64,000 nt of DNA from Engraulis encrasicolus. Taxonomy: Eukaryota > Chordata > Actinopteri > Clupeiformes > Engraulidae. Within the stretch, counting starts at the first letter, position 1, and every line of letters starts with the position of its first letter. Under the pieces are notes generated by a model. It ran no database searches. It saw nothing but the letters and a program-made list of their open reading frames with translations, and was not told where the DNA came from. Made by a program: the position numbers and the translations under genes. The DNA is taken from the NCBI RefSeq assembly GCF_034702125.1, contig NC_085868.1:44383405-44447404 (forward strand), given 5' to 3'. Below are positions 26,213-37,412 of the stretch, in pieces.

Positions 26213-26652
26213 GTCTACGTGGAAGGAATTGTTCAATATGATATTAGTAAATCAACACTATACAAGTTTTTTTTTTAAAAATGTGCTGATTATCAGAAAT
26301 CCCCCGAAATGAAAGACAATGGTAACTATTGTAATTTTTACTGGAATTATCACATCATAGACTATTAAAATAGAGTGACTGGTTCGCTTTGATCTCGTAA
26401 AATGATGGCGGGAATTAAGCGGAACGTGCCCATTGTTTCCTACAGGTTCATTTTTTTTGTAACACGGATTCATTTAGCCTGGTGTTTAACCTGGGAGCTA
26501 CCAGGTTAGAGTTGGAGCATAAATTACCGTGGCAACTCAGCTGAGTTTCAGGTTAGCAAGACTGATGGAACGGATCTCTGTGTAAAAATAGCGCAGTTTA
26601 CCGACTTGAGCTCAGATTTGGGGTTACCGCCGTTGATGGAATGGTCCCCAGG

Positions 26653-28297
26653 TCACACCTATAAGGCAATATAGACTGTCAATAGATAAGCTGTATGCCT
26701 AATATGTAAATGACTAAGTAGGCTACAAATAGGCCTGCAAAATGAACATTCATGAAAATGTTTATTTTCCCTGCAGCAGCGTATCCTGGAGAGAATTACG
26801 CACCACCACGTGACTACTGTCGTACGGTAGACCTTGCTGCTTCAAGTTTAGCCTTCAACTACAATAATATTGTAGAATGAGAAGGTTCGATGCATTCTGA
26901 AGTCCGTATTAAAAGTCCTTTATTATTACATGGACACCATTGATAGCGGACGCGTTTCGGTCCCTTGCAACCTTCTTAAGGGCTAATTGAAACAATTGTA
27001 TCCGGGGGCCCTAAAGGGTCTTGGCAAAGTGTGTTTGTTTTAACGACTACGCCACTGGTGGCCTTTCGCCACCAGATATACTTGTGTAACAATGGTTCTT
27101 AGACCATGTTTTAGACCAGGGTTCCCGCACAAAGGTAAGTAAGTAAAGGCAGAGACATGGGTTCAAGTGCAAATATAATTGATCTGTATTTATTTAACAT
27201 CAACCAGCAGGCTGATGGTTCAGTTCTTTTCATCAATGATACAGAAAATAAACAAACATTTTAAAAGGGTCAAAAAGAAAAGGGCAACAACTGGTTAAAC
27301 AAGTAGGCCTGGCAGCGCAGCATCGCTCTGCTCCATGCATCAAACTGAGGCTTAAACAATCGTGCCTGGCATCTCCAGCAGTCACCGCACATGCCTCCAC
27401 TGCAGCAAGGACCAAAGCAGACCGACACCACACCAAAGCTTGAGCTTGCCCCCAGCATCCTCAAGACAAAACCTTTGGGCATTCCCATCTACCCTAAAGC
27501 GTTTTGTATGCTGCAGAAGCATCACGCTTCCAATATAGCAGCGAGGACTGGGGCAACAATGCGGCAATGCAGGGCTTTTGCGTGACTGATCAGTCAGAGC
27601 CCTTTTTATGAATGCATTGCCAATTGGCACCGGCATGCTACCTGGGGGTGTGTCAGTTAGAGCTATGGTGGCTGCAGGAGGACAATCTGCATCACAGTTG
27701 GTTACACAATAATAATGTGTTATGTTTTGTTGCACTGATTAAATTATATATATTACGAAAAGCATATATTTTTATATTTTGAGGTCTTCAGACGGGCTCT
27801 TTTCAGACCGTAAGGCAATGAAATGATTTCTTCAAGCGTCAATACAATAGCACTCAATAACAATCAACAGAGCCCAAAAAACCAGCCTGATGTTAAAACG
27901 CAGCTTGCAATTATAAATACAAAACGGCAGCCTTTTGAAAAGCTGGAAATGTCACTCATGAAATTGCTCTTGCTATTTGACAACTTCTCATTGCAGATAT
28001 GCAATAAGATGCGTTGAGCGCGTGCGTGGGCGGGCATGAGGGGAGAAAGGACAGAAGAAAGTAGCAGAGAAGTTTGTAGCATACGTGGTCAGGGCAGCTA
28101 CCGGAGCAGTTGTTGCTTAGACTAGAGTTGATGCAAATAAATCGGTTGAAAAGAAGACCCGTTATGCTGCCCCCTTGTTTAAGACTAGGAAGAATTGGGG
28201 AGTTAACTCCGAATTATAATACGTTCTTCAGCCTCTGCATGAGAGAAAAAGAGGCTCTACACGAGAGAATACGTCAATTTCCCCTGGTCTCCTGACT
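26653..28297. other. Intergenic stretch, no gene recognised
   Basis: A minus-strand frame at 27382-27735 (117 residues) has no family-like features and was not called. The 26880-27010 part ('gcggacgcgtttcgg...ccttcttaag') has the look of a dispersed repeat, but no partner is in the window. Confidence 0.45.
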
Positions 28298-28633
28298 AGT
28301 CAAGTCAAGTTTTATTGTCAATTTCTTTACATGCACTGGTCATACAAAGAATTTGAAATTATGTTTCTTGCTCTCCCATGCAGACATAGACAGTATAGAC
28401 ATAGACAGTACTCATACATGGACATAAGACAGTATGGACATAGACAGTGCTCATACAGACATTTAAAGTGCAAGACTGGACAACAGAAGACTTGAAGAGA
28501 ACATACATTAAGAGGAGGTATTTTGTTGTGCTTTTTCTAAAAGTCCTTTATAGCGTTCTGGCATAGTAATAGTAGCATTTGAAGAAAAATAAATAATTAA
28601 AATAGGTTTATAAAATACACCAGCAGCAGTGAA

Positions 28634-28805
28634 TGTGTGTGTGTGTGTTTAGTGCAGGAAGAAAGTGCGGTGTGCGTCTGTGTGTGTGTCTGTGTATGTG
28701 TGTGTGTGTGTGTGTGTGAGTATGAGTTGTGTGTCAGTGTGTGTATGTTTGGGTTTAGTGCAGAAAGTGCGGTGTGCTTGTGTGTGTGTGTATGTGCATG
28801 TGTAT
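28634..28805. repeat. GT microsatellites inside the LINE 3' region
   Basis: Two GT runs separated by the repeated phrase 'tttagtgcagaaagtgcggtgtg' (two versions, about 28650 and 28753). Confidence 0.8.
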
Positions 28806-28905
28806 GTTTTGAGTTAGTGCAGGTTGAAAGTTCAGTCACAGATGTAGTAGTGCAGGTGGAATGTTCAGTCGCAGATATGGTGGTGGGGATGAGGGGGGAG
28901 GGTTG

Positions 28906-29590
28906 TCAGTGGCCTGGCTGGCTAGAGGCTGACAGTGGAGGGAGAGTGGGTTGAGTGTTCAGTATCTTGATTGCTTGATGCATCGTGCTGCTTGCAAGCC
29001 TGGTGGTACGGGAACGGAGGCGCCCGTACCTCTTTCCAGAGGGCAGGAGGCTGAACAGTTTGTGTGCAGGGTGGCTTGTGTCTTTGATGATCATCAGTGC
29101 TTTCCGGGTGAGGCGTGCGGTGTAAATGTCCTGCAGGGAGGGGAGTGGTACTCCAATGATCTTCTTCGCTGTGTTCACAACACGCTGGAGTGTCTTCCTG
29201 TTTTTCTCCGTGCAGCTTCCTCCCCACACTGTGATGCAGCTGGACACAACGCTCTCTATGGTTCCTCTGTAGAATGTTGTCATGATGGAGGGTGTAGCAC
29301 TTGCCTTCTTTAGTTTGCGCAAGAAGTAGAGACGCTGATGGGCCTTCTTCGCCAGTGATGTAGTGTTGGTGGTCCAAGAGAGGTCGTCGCTGATGTGCAC
29401 TCCAAGGAACTTGGTGCTGCTCACTCTCTCCACAGCATCACCGTCGATGGTCAGTGGTGGCAGTTGTTTTTGGACCCTCTGAAAGTTGACAACAATCTCC
29501 TTGGTCTTGTTGACATTCAGCAGGAGGTTGTTGTCTTTGCACCATCTGGCCAGCAGGTCTACTTCTTCTCTGTAGTGAGTCTCTGAGACT
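28906..29590 (-). pseudogene. Non-LTR retrotransposon reverse transcriptase, C-terminal part
   Basis: The main frame (28906-29433) reads 'STKFLGVHISDDLSWTTNT...AHQRLYFLRKLKKA...FYRGTIESVVSSCITVWGG...LQRVVNTAKKIIG...LSSTLHQAI-like end'. This is the thumb-to-C-terminal region of fish CR1/L2-type LINE proteins. Upstream sequence to about 29590 adds 'LLLNVNKTKEIVVNFQRV' in the same orientation. The fingers and palm (YADD box) are absent, so it is a 5'-truncated dead copy. The frame itself is well kept, suggesting a fairly recent insertion. Confidence 0.85.
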
Positions 29591-29639
29591 ACGGTCAGGA
29601 TATCAGGAAAAATGACCTTAACATTGATCAGTCAATAAT

Positions 29640-31472
29640 AGCACTGTAATTTCTTCTCAGAATCCTTTGTTAAAAGCAATGTCTACAAGTGGTCCATTAG
29701 CTACAACTTATAAAAGAAATCAATACTACAAGGAACAATTTAATGTTGTGGAACCTATCGAGTATGTTCTTGGCGCAAGGGCAAAAAGAACATTTCAGTA
29801 TATTCCCTTTCTCAGGTCTGTACAGCAACTTCTCAGTCGAAACGATATAGCTGAAAAGGTTGTTGATACTCATGCAGTACATAATGTAGATCCACAGCAT
29901 TTTTTTGTCATTAAGAGATGGAACACATTACAAGAACATTCCTTCTTTTCATCTGAGGATTTAAGAATTGGCATATGGTTATATGTAGATGAATTTGAAC
30001 TCTGCAACCCGTAGGGGACATCGCACAAAAAACATAAACTCTGTGCAGTATACTGGGTCTTGGGTAATTTACCCCCTGGTAGTTGTTCAGCCTTGTCCTC
30101 AATTTACCCCCTGGTAGTTGTTCAGCCTTGTCCTCAATTTACTATAGCATTACTGTGCAAAAGTGATCATGTGAAAGAGTTTGGCTACTCACGATTTTTG
30201 TAGCAGCAAGGGTTGTTTATTCCACAGTTGGGAGCAATTGTGAAGGGCACAGTGCAATGTGTTATTGCTGATAACCTTGGGGCACATGGGCTTGCGGGTT
30301 TTGTGGAAAGTTTTTCCGGGAAGTACTTATGTCGGTTTTGCATTGCTCATCTTAGTGATATACAGTCACAAGAAGTCAAATCAGGACCGTTCCAGCTCAG
30401 AAGTAGCCAGCACATCAGAACGGCTCAAGAAGAACAAGTGAATTACTTTGGTGTAAAGAGATTTTGTGTTTTAACTGATAGTCTAACACACTTTAATGTA
30501 ATTGGGGGTTACCCACCAGATATTGTGCATTACTGCTTTGAGGGCTAGTCCCTGTTGAACTGGCAAGTTTTCTAAAAATCTCTAAAAAGTTTTCACCCTC
30601 GAACACATTAATGATGTAATTTGTATGTTTCCATACAAGTAACTAAGACTAACCGCCCTCATGTGTTACCCTATGCCCATGAAAATTGGTGCTTCATAAG
30701 ATTGCTCCCTTTGATGGTTGGTGCTCTAGTTACCATTAATGAACCAGCGTGGCAGGTGTTTTTGACTTTGAAGACAGTGGAATATTTGCAGAGCAAAATC
30801 TCAGAGCACAGAAAGCTTCAGGAGGCGTTTCCTGGGCAAAACCTGCTACCAAAACATAATTTTCTGGAGCATTATCCAGAGCTGATTACTGTATATGTTA
30901 TGGTCCTCTTGTTGCGCTTTGGACCATGCGGTTCAAAATAAAGCATAGCTTTTTTAAGCAGATTGTGAGGCATACAAAGAACTTACAAAATATAACTTTG
31001 TCATTGGCCAGAAAACATCAGCTAATGGTGAGCCATCACATGCATACATCTAATGCTGAAAAATCTTCTTTGGAGCTAACTCAAGTCTCAAAGGTCCCCA
31101 TTGATGTGTTAAACAGCAAGTTTTGAATACCCACACCCTGAAGTACCCCGGGGTCACTGCTGTAAACCTTGCTTAAAGTTTAACCTTAAATGGCATTAAC
31201 TACAGAAAGGGCACCATAGTAGTGCATGGATCATATGGGGGTCTTCCAGAATTCTCAGAAATAATGCAGTTGTGTGTTGTCCGTGATTGCCTGAGCCTCA
31301 TTGTAAAGAAACTGTGCTCATGGTATAGGGAACACTACCGATCCTTTGAGTTGATTCCGTCAAGTCAGCTTGAACTTCTGGATGTCAAGGAACTTGCTGA
31401 CCAGGTCCCCTTGGCAGACTACAAAATGGGATCCATACGAATGGTGACGCTGAAGAGATTTGTGCATGTGGC
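29640..31472 (+). pseudogene. Decayed copy of a multi-copy uncharacterised fish gene (tnp2-like?)
   Basis: Plus-strand pieces in order: 29667-30014 (YKRNQYYKEQFNVVEPIEYVLG...LYVDEFELCNP), about 30015-30065, 30213-30548 (GTVQCVIADNLGAHGLAGFVESF...YPPDIVHYCFEG), 30621-30941, 30926-31126 and 31222-31470 (GGLPEFSEIMQLCVVRDCLSLIV). I recognise these as consecutive parts of one long uncharacterised protein found in many copies in teleost genomes. It has a 'C-x2-C' pair (CRFC) and an 'H-x3-FEG' motif reminiscent of tnp2/CACTA-type transposases, but that assignment is an inference. Stops, frame changes and a 35-bp tandem duplication at 30066-30135 show it is dead. No terminal inverted repeats were found. 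Confidence 0.6.
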
Positions 31473-31519
31473 TGGTAATGTAACATTTTTAATTTCATAC
31501 TTTTTAAAATTGCAATGAC

Positions 31520-33714
31520 AATATTTTCTTTCGAAATTCGGAGGAAATGTTGTCTGTAGTTTATAGAATAAAATGGCAGTTTTTTTTACTCAAACTCATA
31601 CGTATCCATAACAAAATCAGAAAAACTGAACATTTCGAAGTGGTCTCTCAATTTTTTCCATGGCTGTATATTTATGAAAACTAGAGGTCGCAAGGTTTTT
31701 AGTTTTTAGTTTTAGTTTTTAGCATCTCTATAAGAGTCTGTCGGTCCGTCCGTCTGCCTGAAACGCATTCCTTCAATTGTTCCTTCCTGTGTCCACAAGG
31801 CGGCAGAGTTGGCATTTTGGTCTGGAGCGAATGCGTGCCAAAACGTATGATATGTTACCAAACCGGCAAGGCTTAGCTGATTGCATTGTGAGACAACTGA
31901 GGGGGGCATTCAATTTCCGGAATTGTTTTGCGCTTGGACAGTGGGAGGCAACTTCGTTCCGTCTCCACAGCACGCCAACACCACTGTGAGTGTCACTTAA
32001 TGTTCACGGTCTTTACCGCCTTGTGATACACTTCGGCTCATGAGGATGTCAAACGTGAAGGGGACTTTATCATGTTGTGTATGATAGTGTTGCGTTGTGC
32101 TCCGCTATTTTGGTTCGTCAGGAACTTGCGGAAATGAACGATTTAGAAGTCCGCAGGCAGTATTTGACACAGATGTTCGTGCTCGAATAGAGGGGCGTTC
32201 AACGCTCCACGACATTGAACCGTAATTAGTTGACAGGCGACCAGCAGCGCACACAGCTCTTCCTCTTAACATGGACCTGTAACCTTGCTTAGCTTTTTTT
32301 CTTTCATAACATTTCTTTTCCTCCGCTTTTCTCCAGTCCACAAACTCGGGCTCAGAAGACTAGAGTATGTACGAGCCTCCCTTTTAATATTCCCAGCGAG
32401 TGTGCAAACATTCTGCCGCTACGTTTCAGTCAGCGTGTGCTGCGCACTGAAACATGGTGCTCGAACTACAAGTAGACAGATGGGCCATTTAACATAGGGT
32501 GTGTTACTGATGTTCTCTGACATGTTGCAAGGGAGGTTCATTCGTTTTCTGCTGGCGGGTGCGTGGACCCCACAGGTGCTTTCCGTTGCGCTCAGAGAAA
32601 GCACGGGAGAGAACGCGTCTTTTGATTCGTAATTGGGCCTAATGTGCTTTCCACATATTTATTTGCCCAAAAATAGAGATAGACCTAGAGAAATATACAC
32701 ATTTTAACTGTGTTGTGCATTACGTTGATGGAAGGAATATATTCTTTGCATTTGCACCAAATTAACACATTCAATACCAGCCGTTTTTTGGAATTTAGCG
32801 TAGACTCTCAGCCAATTTCATCATTTTTCGTCATTTTTTGAACAGCCACCAAATATTTTGGCTTCAACCCACAGACACAACTCAGGGCTTGTTGCTGTTG
32901 TATATTTTTACGGTTTGTTTCTAGCTCATTCCATTCCGAAGTTATTCCACTTTAAGCGAGCACTGGTTTAGGTAAAAATAGCGTTTTTCAACATTCGAAC
33001 TGAGATAAAGCCTTTTTTGTCACGGGTGCGTTCTGACTCTCCGAGTTTAAATTGTGGGTCTAAATGCGTTTTCACACCCGAAGAACAACTCCAGTAGCTT
33101 CCAAGTAAACTATTTCGATGTAAAAATCAGAGCCACATCATCTGAAATGCTAGCTAGCTAATGTCACTTGACTGGCAGTTTTCGTTCTGTAGACAGAGGC
33201 GCATCTCGTCACCAGGCAGGGCAGGCAGCTGATTGGGGCCCCCGATCCGCTAGGTGGAGAAAGACTCTACTGTCGAGCTACGGTCATTTACTTGCACGTA
33301 CTTGCACGCGTGGCCGGAATAGTGTGTTGTGCAAGCGTTGTCTATGCGTCATCTCTCATAACTTGCACGCGGTCTGCGTGTCTGGAAATTGTCTCTGCCA
33401 TGCACACATTGGCAAACCATTCACTATCCTTCCGGTAGTGAGAAAAAAAAGAAGAAAAAAGACACAGAGGTATGTCAAAATAACAACGAGTGCTGTGTTG
33501 TGCTGCTGTCCATGGTGCTAGCTAACCTAGTTCACCCGCGTTAAAATGGCCATACTTTTCATGTTGTTTTAAATGACTGTACAGTCATACAGCTGTTTGT
33601 TTTAACTTGCAAAGTTAGTTTGGCTCCACGACCCCACACATGGTCGCACTGTGTCATCATGTCACGAATGGTCAGCCTCTGGCACAAGCTGTTAGACCAC
33701 CGACTACTGTCATT
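31520..33714. other. Intergenic stretch; CpG-richer toward 33.1-33.4 kb
   Basis: A dispersed repeat starts near 31686 (see separate entry). The 33130-33400 part is richer in CG than its surroundings and could be the old promoter region of the pseudogene that starts downstream; this is a guess. Otherwise nothing recognised. Confidence 0.4.
31686..31870. repeat. Dispersed repeat, copy also at 50389-50560
   Basis: Shared phrases with 50389-50560: 'agcatctctataagag', repeated GTCC/GTCCG units, 'tgtgtccacaagg(c/t)ggcag', 'ttttgg(t/c)ctggag' and 'atgcgtgc'. Element ends not resolved. Confidence 0.6.
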
Positions 33715-33834
33715 ATGAGGCTGAAAGCAGAACGCAGGCGGCCGCTAAAAGATGAAGATGACACTCGAATACTTTCAGACCAGAAGACGTAATTCATGAA
33801 TTGCTTTTAAATTTGGCAAATTACAACACACTTA

Positions 33835-34139
33835 AGTGGCGTACACACACAAAGCTAGCTTTTCGCTTGCTCGCCTACTCGCCACTCTTTCATGGAACGT
33901 TCGCTGAAAGTTCCCGCGGCTTTAACTGCCAATGGGCAGCCGAGAAGTACCGAACTCTGCATTCCAATTGGTTACTCGCTTACTCGCCTCGCTCGAAGAT
34001 AAAATATTTTCAACTCGGAATCCGCCCACATCGCATCGCTTGTACAGTACTCGCCTGCGAGTCTCGCTGGGACACATTGACATTCTATTGAGTTAATTCG
34101 CTGAGCGAGTAACTAGCAGCGACGTGTGTGTACGGCCCT
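33835..34139. mobile_element. Harbinger-like MITE, 305 bp
   Basis: TTA target duplication (33832-34834 side: 33832-33834; other side 34140-34142). The inverted ends are AGTGGCGTACACACAC and AGGGCCGTACACACAC. The interior is rich in 'ctcgcc' and 'gcgag' inverted motifs. It is non-coding. Confidence 0.82.
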
Positions 34140-34442
34140 TTACACTCACTGTGGAAAGGGCTGAACTGTAAACTGGGACTGGAGATGAAAGCTAAAATCA
34201 GCAAACCTATGGCAGGCTACTATTCTGGCGTTTTTGTTGTTGTTTTAGCGGCAACTGTATTTTAAGTTTTGCATCTAGGCATAAACCAAGTATTTTCACC
34301 ACCCAACCAGTGACAATGTAACTTTTTGCTTTGCTGAAACTGTGCTTTTAAAGAATTTGGAAATATTTAAAATGTAATGGATATGTCATGTGATTCATAG
34401 CCTACTAATCATCCATTATTTCCCATATACATTTATTTAGGG

Positions 34443-35312
34443 TCATTGCTGAAGTTTTTAACACCAGCGGTGCCTAGTAAAGAGAGCCAATGCCATGAGG
34501 TGTCCTCTTTGCCAACTGATGGCTGTGAGTATAACTTTTACAGTACATCACATCTAATGTCAAAGTCTTATGTACATAAATGTCAAAGTCTAATGCCAAG
34601 TTTCTGATTTTTCTTTTTCTTTTTATATTTGTGTACTTTCAGCTCAACCTGGGCAATCTTCTGCTCAGCAGTCAGTGCCAAGTGAAGATGGTCAATGTGA
34701 TGATGTCTCATCTTTGCCAGCTAATGACTGTGAGTATAACTAGTAGGCTATAGCAGTGTTTCTCAACAGGGGTGCCGGGGCACCCTGGGGTGCCGGGGGT
34801 CGCCCTCAGGGGTGCCGCGGAAACGTGGCTGATAAATAAATTATGTAATATAATACATATTTATCTAAATTGATAAGTTAATGCTAGTCATTGATTCATC
34901 TGCCATTTACGTACAATAAAGTAAATATAGGCTAGGTCGCCCCAGTCAGCTGCAACTTCGAACGTAGGTCGTGTGACGTCTCCAAATGTGTTACTTTTCT
35001 AAGCTTGTGTGGTATTGGATGCGATGCCATGTTATGGCTTGTTGGTTTGGGGTGCCTTGAAATTTTTCATGAATTGAAAGGGTCCCTCGCTTAAAAAAAG
35101 GTTGAGAAACACTGGGCTATAATATACTTACATTTTATGTCAAGGTCTAATGTACATACATGTAAAGGTCTAATGCTAAGTTTCTGATTTTTCTTTTTCC
35201 TTTTATAATTGTGTATTATTTTCAGCTCAACATGGGCCATCTTCTGTTCAGCAGTCAGTGCCAAGTGAAGAGGGTCAATGTGATGATGTCTCATCTTTTC
35301 CAGCTGATGACT
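34443..35312 (+). pseudogene. ZMYM1-like gene B, 5' exons (acidic/Ser-rich leader)
   Basis: Three small exons with proper splice sites: about 34443-34524 (SLLKFLTPAVPSKESQCHEVSSLPTDG), 34643-34729 and 35226-35312. The last two are 87-nt tandem duplicates (SQPGQSSAQQSVPSEDGQCDDVSSLPAND and a near copy). All end 'gact/ggct' before GTGAGT with phase-1 junctions. The first resembles the 'SLLSFFKP'-type leader seen in front of TTF-zinc-finger/hAT-derived proteins. A possible first exon at 33715-33788 (MRLKAERRRPLKDEDD...) does not join in frame. The phase fits the zinc-finger exon at 52680, which I take to be the continuation about 17 kb away. Confidence 0.55.
34754..35114. mobile_element. hAT-type MITE, 361 bp, in an intron of gene B
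   Basis: Ends CAGTGTTTCTCAAC and its inverse GTTGAGAAACACTG. Flanks GGCTATAG (34746-34753) and GGCTATAA (35115-35122) match at 7 of 8 positions, as expected for a hAT target duplication. The interior carries 'ggggtgccggggcaccc' inverted motifs. Confidence 0.85.
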
Positions 35313-35425
35313 GTGAGTATAACTAGTACAATACATTTACATTTTATGTCCAGGTCTAATGTACAGTTGAAGGAGAGGATTGTGCACATCCCAGGGAAAG
35401 GTGCAGGACAAAGTAACTGTAGTTT

Positions 35426-36066
35426 TCAGAGTGAGAAGTCTGCACACTTAGAATCCTTTTTAACCCTTAGCACACCCAAGTGACTCAGACGAGCATCACC
35501 CATGGTTGTCCTTAAATGGTTCTTAATAAGTGCTAGCACTGAAAAGCTTCTTTCACAAGAAGCACTACTTACAGGTGTTACTACAGCAATCTTCCCCAGC
35601 CTGAAAAGTTCATGGAACACCTCTTTGAAAGGCTCTAGAAAAGCAACAAAATCTGTGACGGTGGTCAGCTTTTCCATTCCACTCTTTGATTTTCTATCTA
35701 GCACTCTCTTTATCTGATAAATCTCATTGGATAAGTCCTCAAGATCAGAATCGAACATTTTGGCAAAAACAAAAAGTGTGTCTTTTTCTAAAAAGGAAGC
35801 ACTTTGAGGGCTGAGTGCTTGTATTCCCTTCATAATGTTGCAGTTGCTTTCAGAAAACCGTCTCTCAATCTCGCCAATCATAGAGTCAAGCACTGGATAA
35901 TAAACATGCCTCCTAAAGGATTCCTTGTCATCTTTCTGTCTTCGATCACCTGATGGTGCCATTAAAATGTAGTCACTCAACCTGGAATTTGTCTTTGGCT
36001 GCCTCCTCTCAGGTGTTTCCAAACTAAGGTCGCATTTCCCAGCAGTTTCCTCAACTTCTTTCCACA
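35426..36066 (-). pseudogene. ZMYM1-like hAT gene A, C-terminal exon (dimerisation domain)
   Basis: The minus-strand frame of about 210 residues begins WKEVEETAGKCDLSLETPERRQPKTNSRLSDYILM and ends with the hAT dimerisation region: 'FRLGKIAVVTPVSSASCERSFSVLALIKNHLRTTMGDARLSHLGVL', with the typical 'S-x-x-x-ERSFS...K-x-x-LR' core. The stretch is open throughout, with a stop at 35426. The rest of the protein lies at higher coordinates on the same strand but is cut by insertions at 36067, 37878 and 38657. As a whole the gene is therefore broken even though this exon is clean. The family is transposon-derived and widely annotated in fish as zinc finger MYM-type protein 1-like. Confidence 0.85.
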
Positions 36067-37350
36067 AGTAACAGGGTAGACCTGTCTACGGTCAAGGTGA
36101 GCTTTGTCCCTTGCCAGCTCCCGTACTAGTCTGACGTCACAAACTCGGCTAGCTGCTGAGTGGCTCCGCAGTAAGTGGCGGCTAGCCCATTGTTTTATAA
36201 AAACAGCTGAAAGTGTACAGTTAGCCGGAGCCCTCCCGGTATTTGGGATTTTGTGCTGGCGAACGCTGCACTCTGACTGAGCTAGTCAGAGATCCTGGGA
36301 TGGCCAGTCCCAGTTGTAAATCCATATCTGTCAATGTGGAGATACGTGTTCGTGTAACTATTTATGACGCGTGTTTGCTAAACCTTCAGAAAAGTGTATT
36401 CACTACCATGTTAATCTCTAGGTGAGCCAGAGATTCTCCCTTGGTGTGCGACCTGTCGGTGCCAACCTGTAACTCACACTGTCCACCTGCGCTGAGGTAT
36501 GTGTACCCGTGTGTTATGTTAACAGATGTTCTATAGGCCTATATTAATTATGGACTTTCATTCACTGATGTTTGTTTGCCTCACCCCTCAGAGTGTGCCG
36601 TCGAGGGTCGGCAACATTGCTTACTGCTGTTTTGTCCCTGCTCAATTAGTTTTGTTTTTTTGTTATGTTTGTTTTTGTTGGTCTAATTTCCGCCCGGCCG
36701 CCTTTCCCCCTTTCCTGGTCTGACTAGTATGGCTGCTGTTAGTAGGCCTACCTAGGCAATAGATTCACCCTGGTAAAGCTCTATTCTCCCACCGCCGTCA
36801 GTGCAGGCCCCGTGTCTCCTTACGCACTTATTGTAGCTTTAGGGGTGACGTGCACAGTTTGAGATCACCTTTGCGGTGTAAAGACTTACTGATTGAATCA
36901 CTTGCTTGCAGTGGAAAGACTTACTGATTGAATCACTTGTTTGCAGTGGAAAGACTTACTGATTGAATCACTTGCTTGCAGTGGAAAGACTTACTGATTG
37001 AATCACTTGCTTGCCGTGGTAGCCTATGCCTATGCGCATATGTGTAAATAGGAATATTGTAGACACGGGTTACCTGCACTGATCGTCTCCTTGAGTTCTA
37101 CCATATAACCTCAGACCTCCCCCCCTGCACAATCCTGTCCCTTTTTGTTTTCGGCGGTCCAGGAGTTTTAATGTATGTTTATTTTCTTATTTTAAATATG
37201 TGTTAATAAAGAAAAGACTTTTTATTTCGAAACAAGAAGTACACGTCTCTGTCTACGTCTATCCGAACCTGTTGTGCCTTGGGTTATCACTGTCTTCAAT
37301 CAATACTCTGGGTGGCGAAATTCCCCCAGTGGCGTAGTCGTGCAATTACA
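36067..37350 (+). mobile_element. Probable solo LTR inserted in gene A
   Basis: It separates '...CFDDL' from 'WKEVEE...' of gene A. The ends are (A)GTAACAGGG and GCAATTACA, i.e. TGTAA/TTACA-type inverted ends with one mutation. A TATA-like 'tttataaaaaca' lies at 36194 and AATAAA at 37205-37210 on the plus strand, in LTR order. The flanks CACA and CATA match at 3 of 4 positions. About 60 bp beyond 37350 before gene A resumes is unexplained (perhaps an intron remnant). No internal retroelement genes are present. Confidence 0.6.
36876..37015. repeat. Four tandem 35-bp repeats inside the LTR
   Basis: The unit starting 'gtggaaagacttactgattg' recurs at 36876, 36911, 36946 and 36981 with an exact 35-bp period and almost no divergence. 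Confidence 0.95.
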
Positions 37351-37412
37351 CATAAAAAGGGGTAATTATTATTTTAAGGATAATTACCAGTAAAAGTCCA
37401 CTTTGCTACACA

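Larger units (their letters stand above)
25426..26652. mobile_element. Unclassified TIR element (CCTGGGGACCATTCCATCA ends)
   Basis: Perfect 19-bp inverted ends CCTGGGGACCATTCCATCA bound 1227 bp. The subterminal regions repeat 'accattcca' and 'gcgct' motifs. No transposase and no clear target duplication were found (flanks gctaca and tcacac). The interior holds two tRNA-like SINE heads in opposite orientation, so the element may be a composite. Confidence 0.7.
28298..29600 (-). mobile_element. LINE 3' portion
   Basis: The minus-strand element ends at 28298 with CAAGT-type repeats, 'ttttattgtcaatttc' and an untranslated region containing a GT microsatellite (28634-28800). Its 5' part encodes the reverse-transcriptase tail (28906-29590). 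The 5' boundary near 29600 is where the LINE-like protein similarity ends. Confidence 0.75.

Noticed and set aside
27382..27735. 117-residue minus-strand frame
   Set aside because: No recognisable domain, no splice or start context, and unremarkable composition.
33168..33521. 117-residue plus-strand frame in a CG-richer stretch
   Set aside because: No family resemblance; it may be 5' untranslated sequence of gene B, but there is no positive evidence that it is translated.
36876..37015. Regularly spaced repeats resembling an array
   Set aside because: Head-to-tail 35-bp units with no unique spacers inside an LTR-like sequence of a eukaryote; a minisatellite, not CRISPR.
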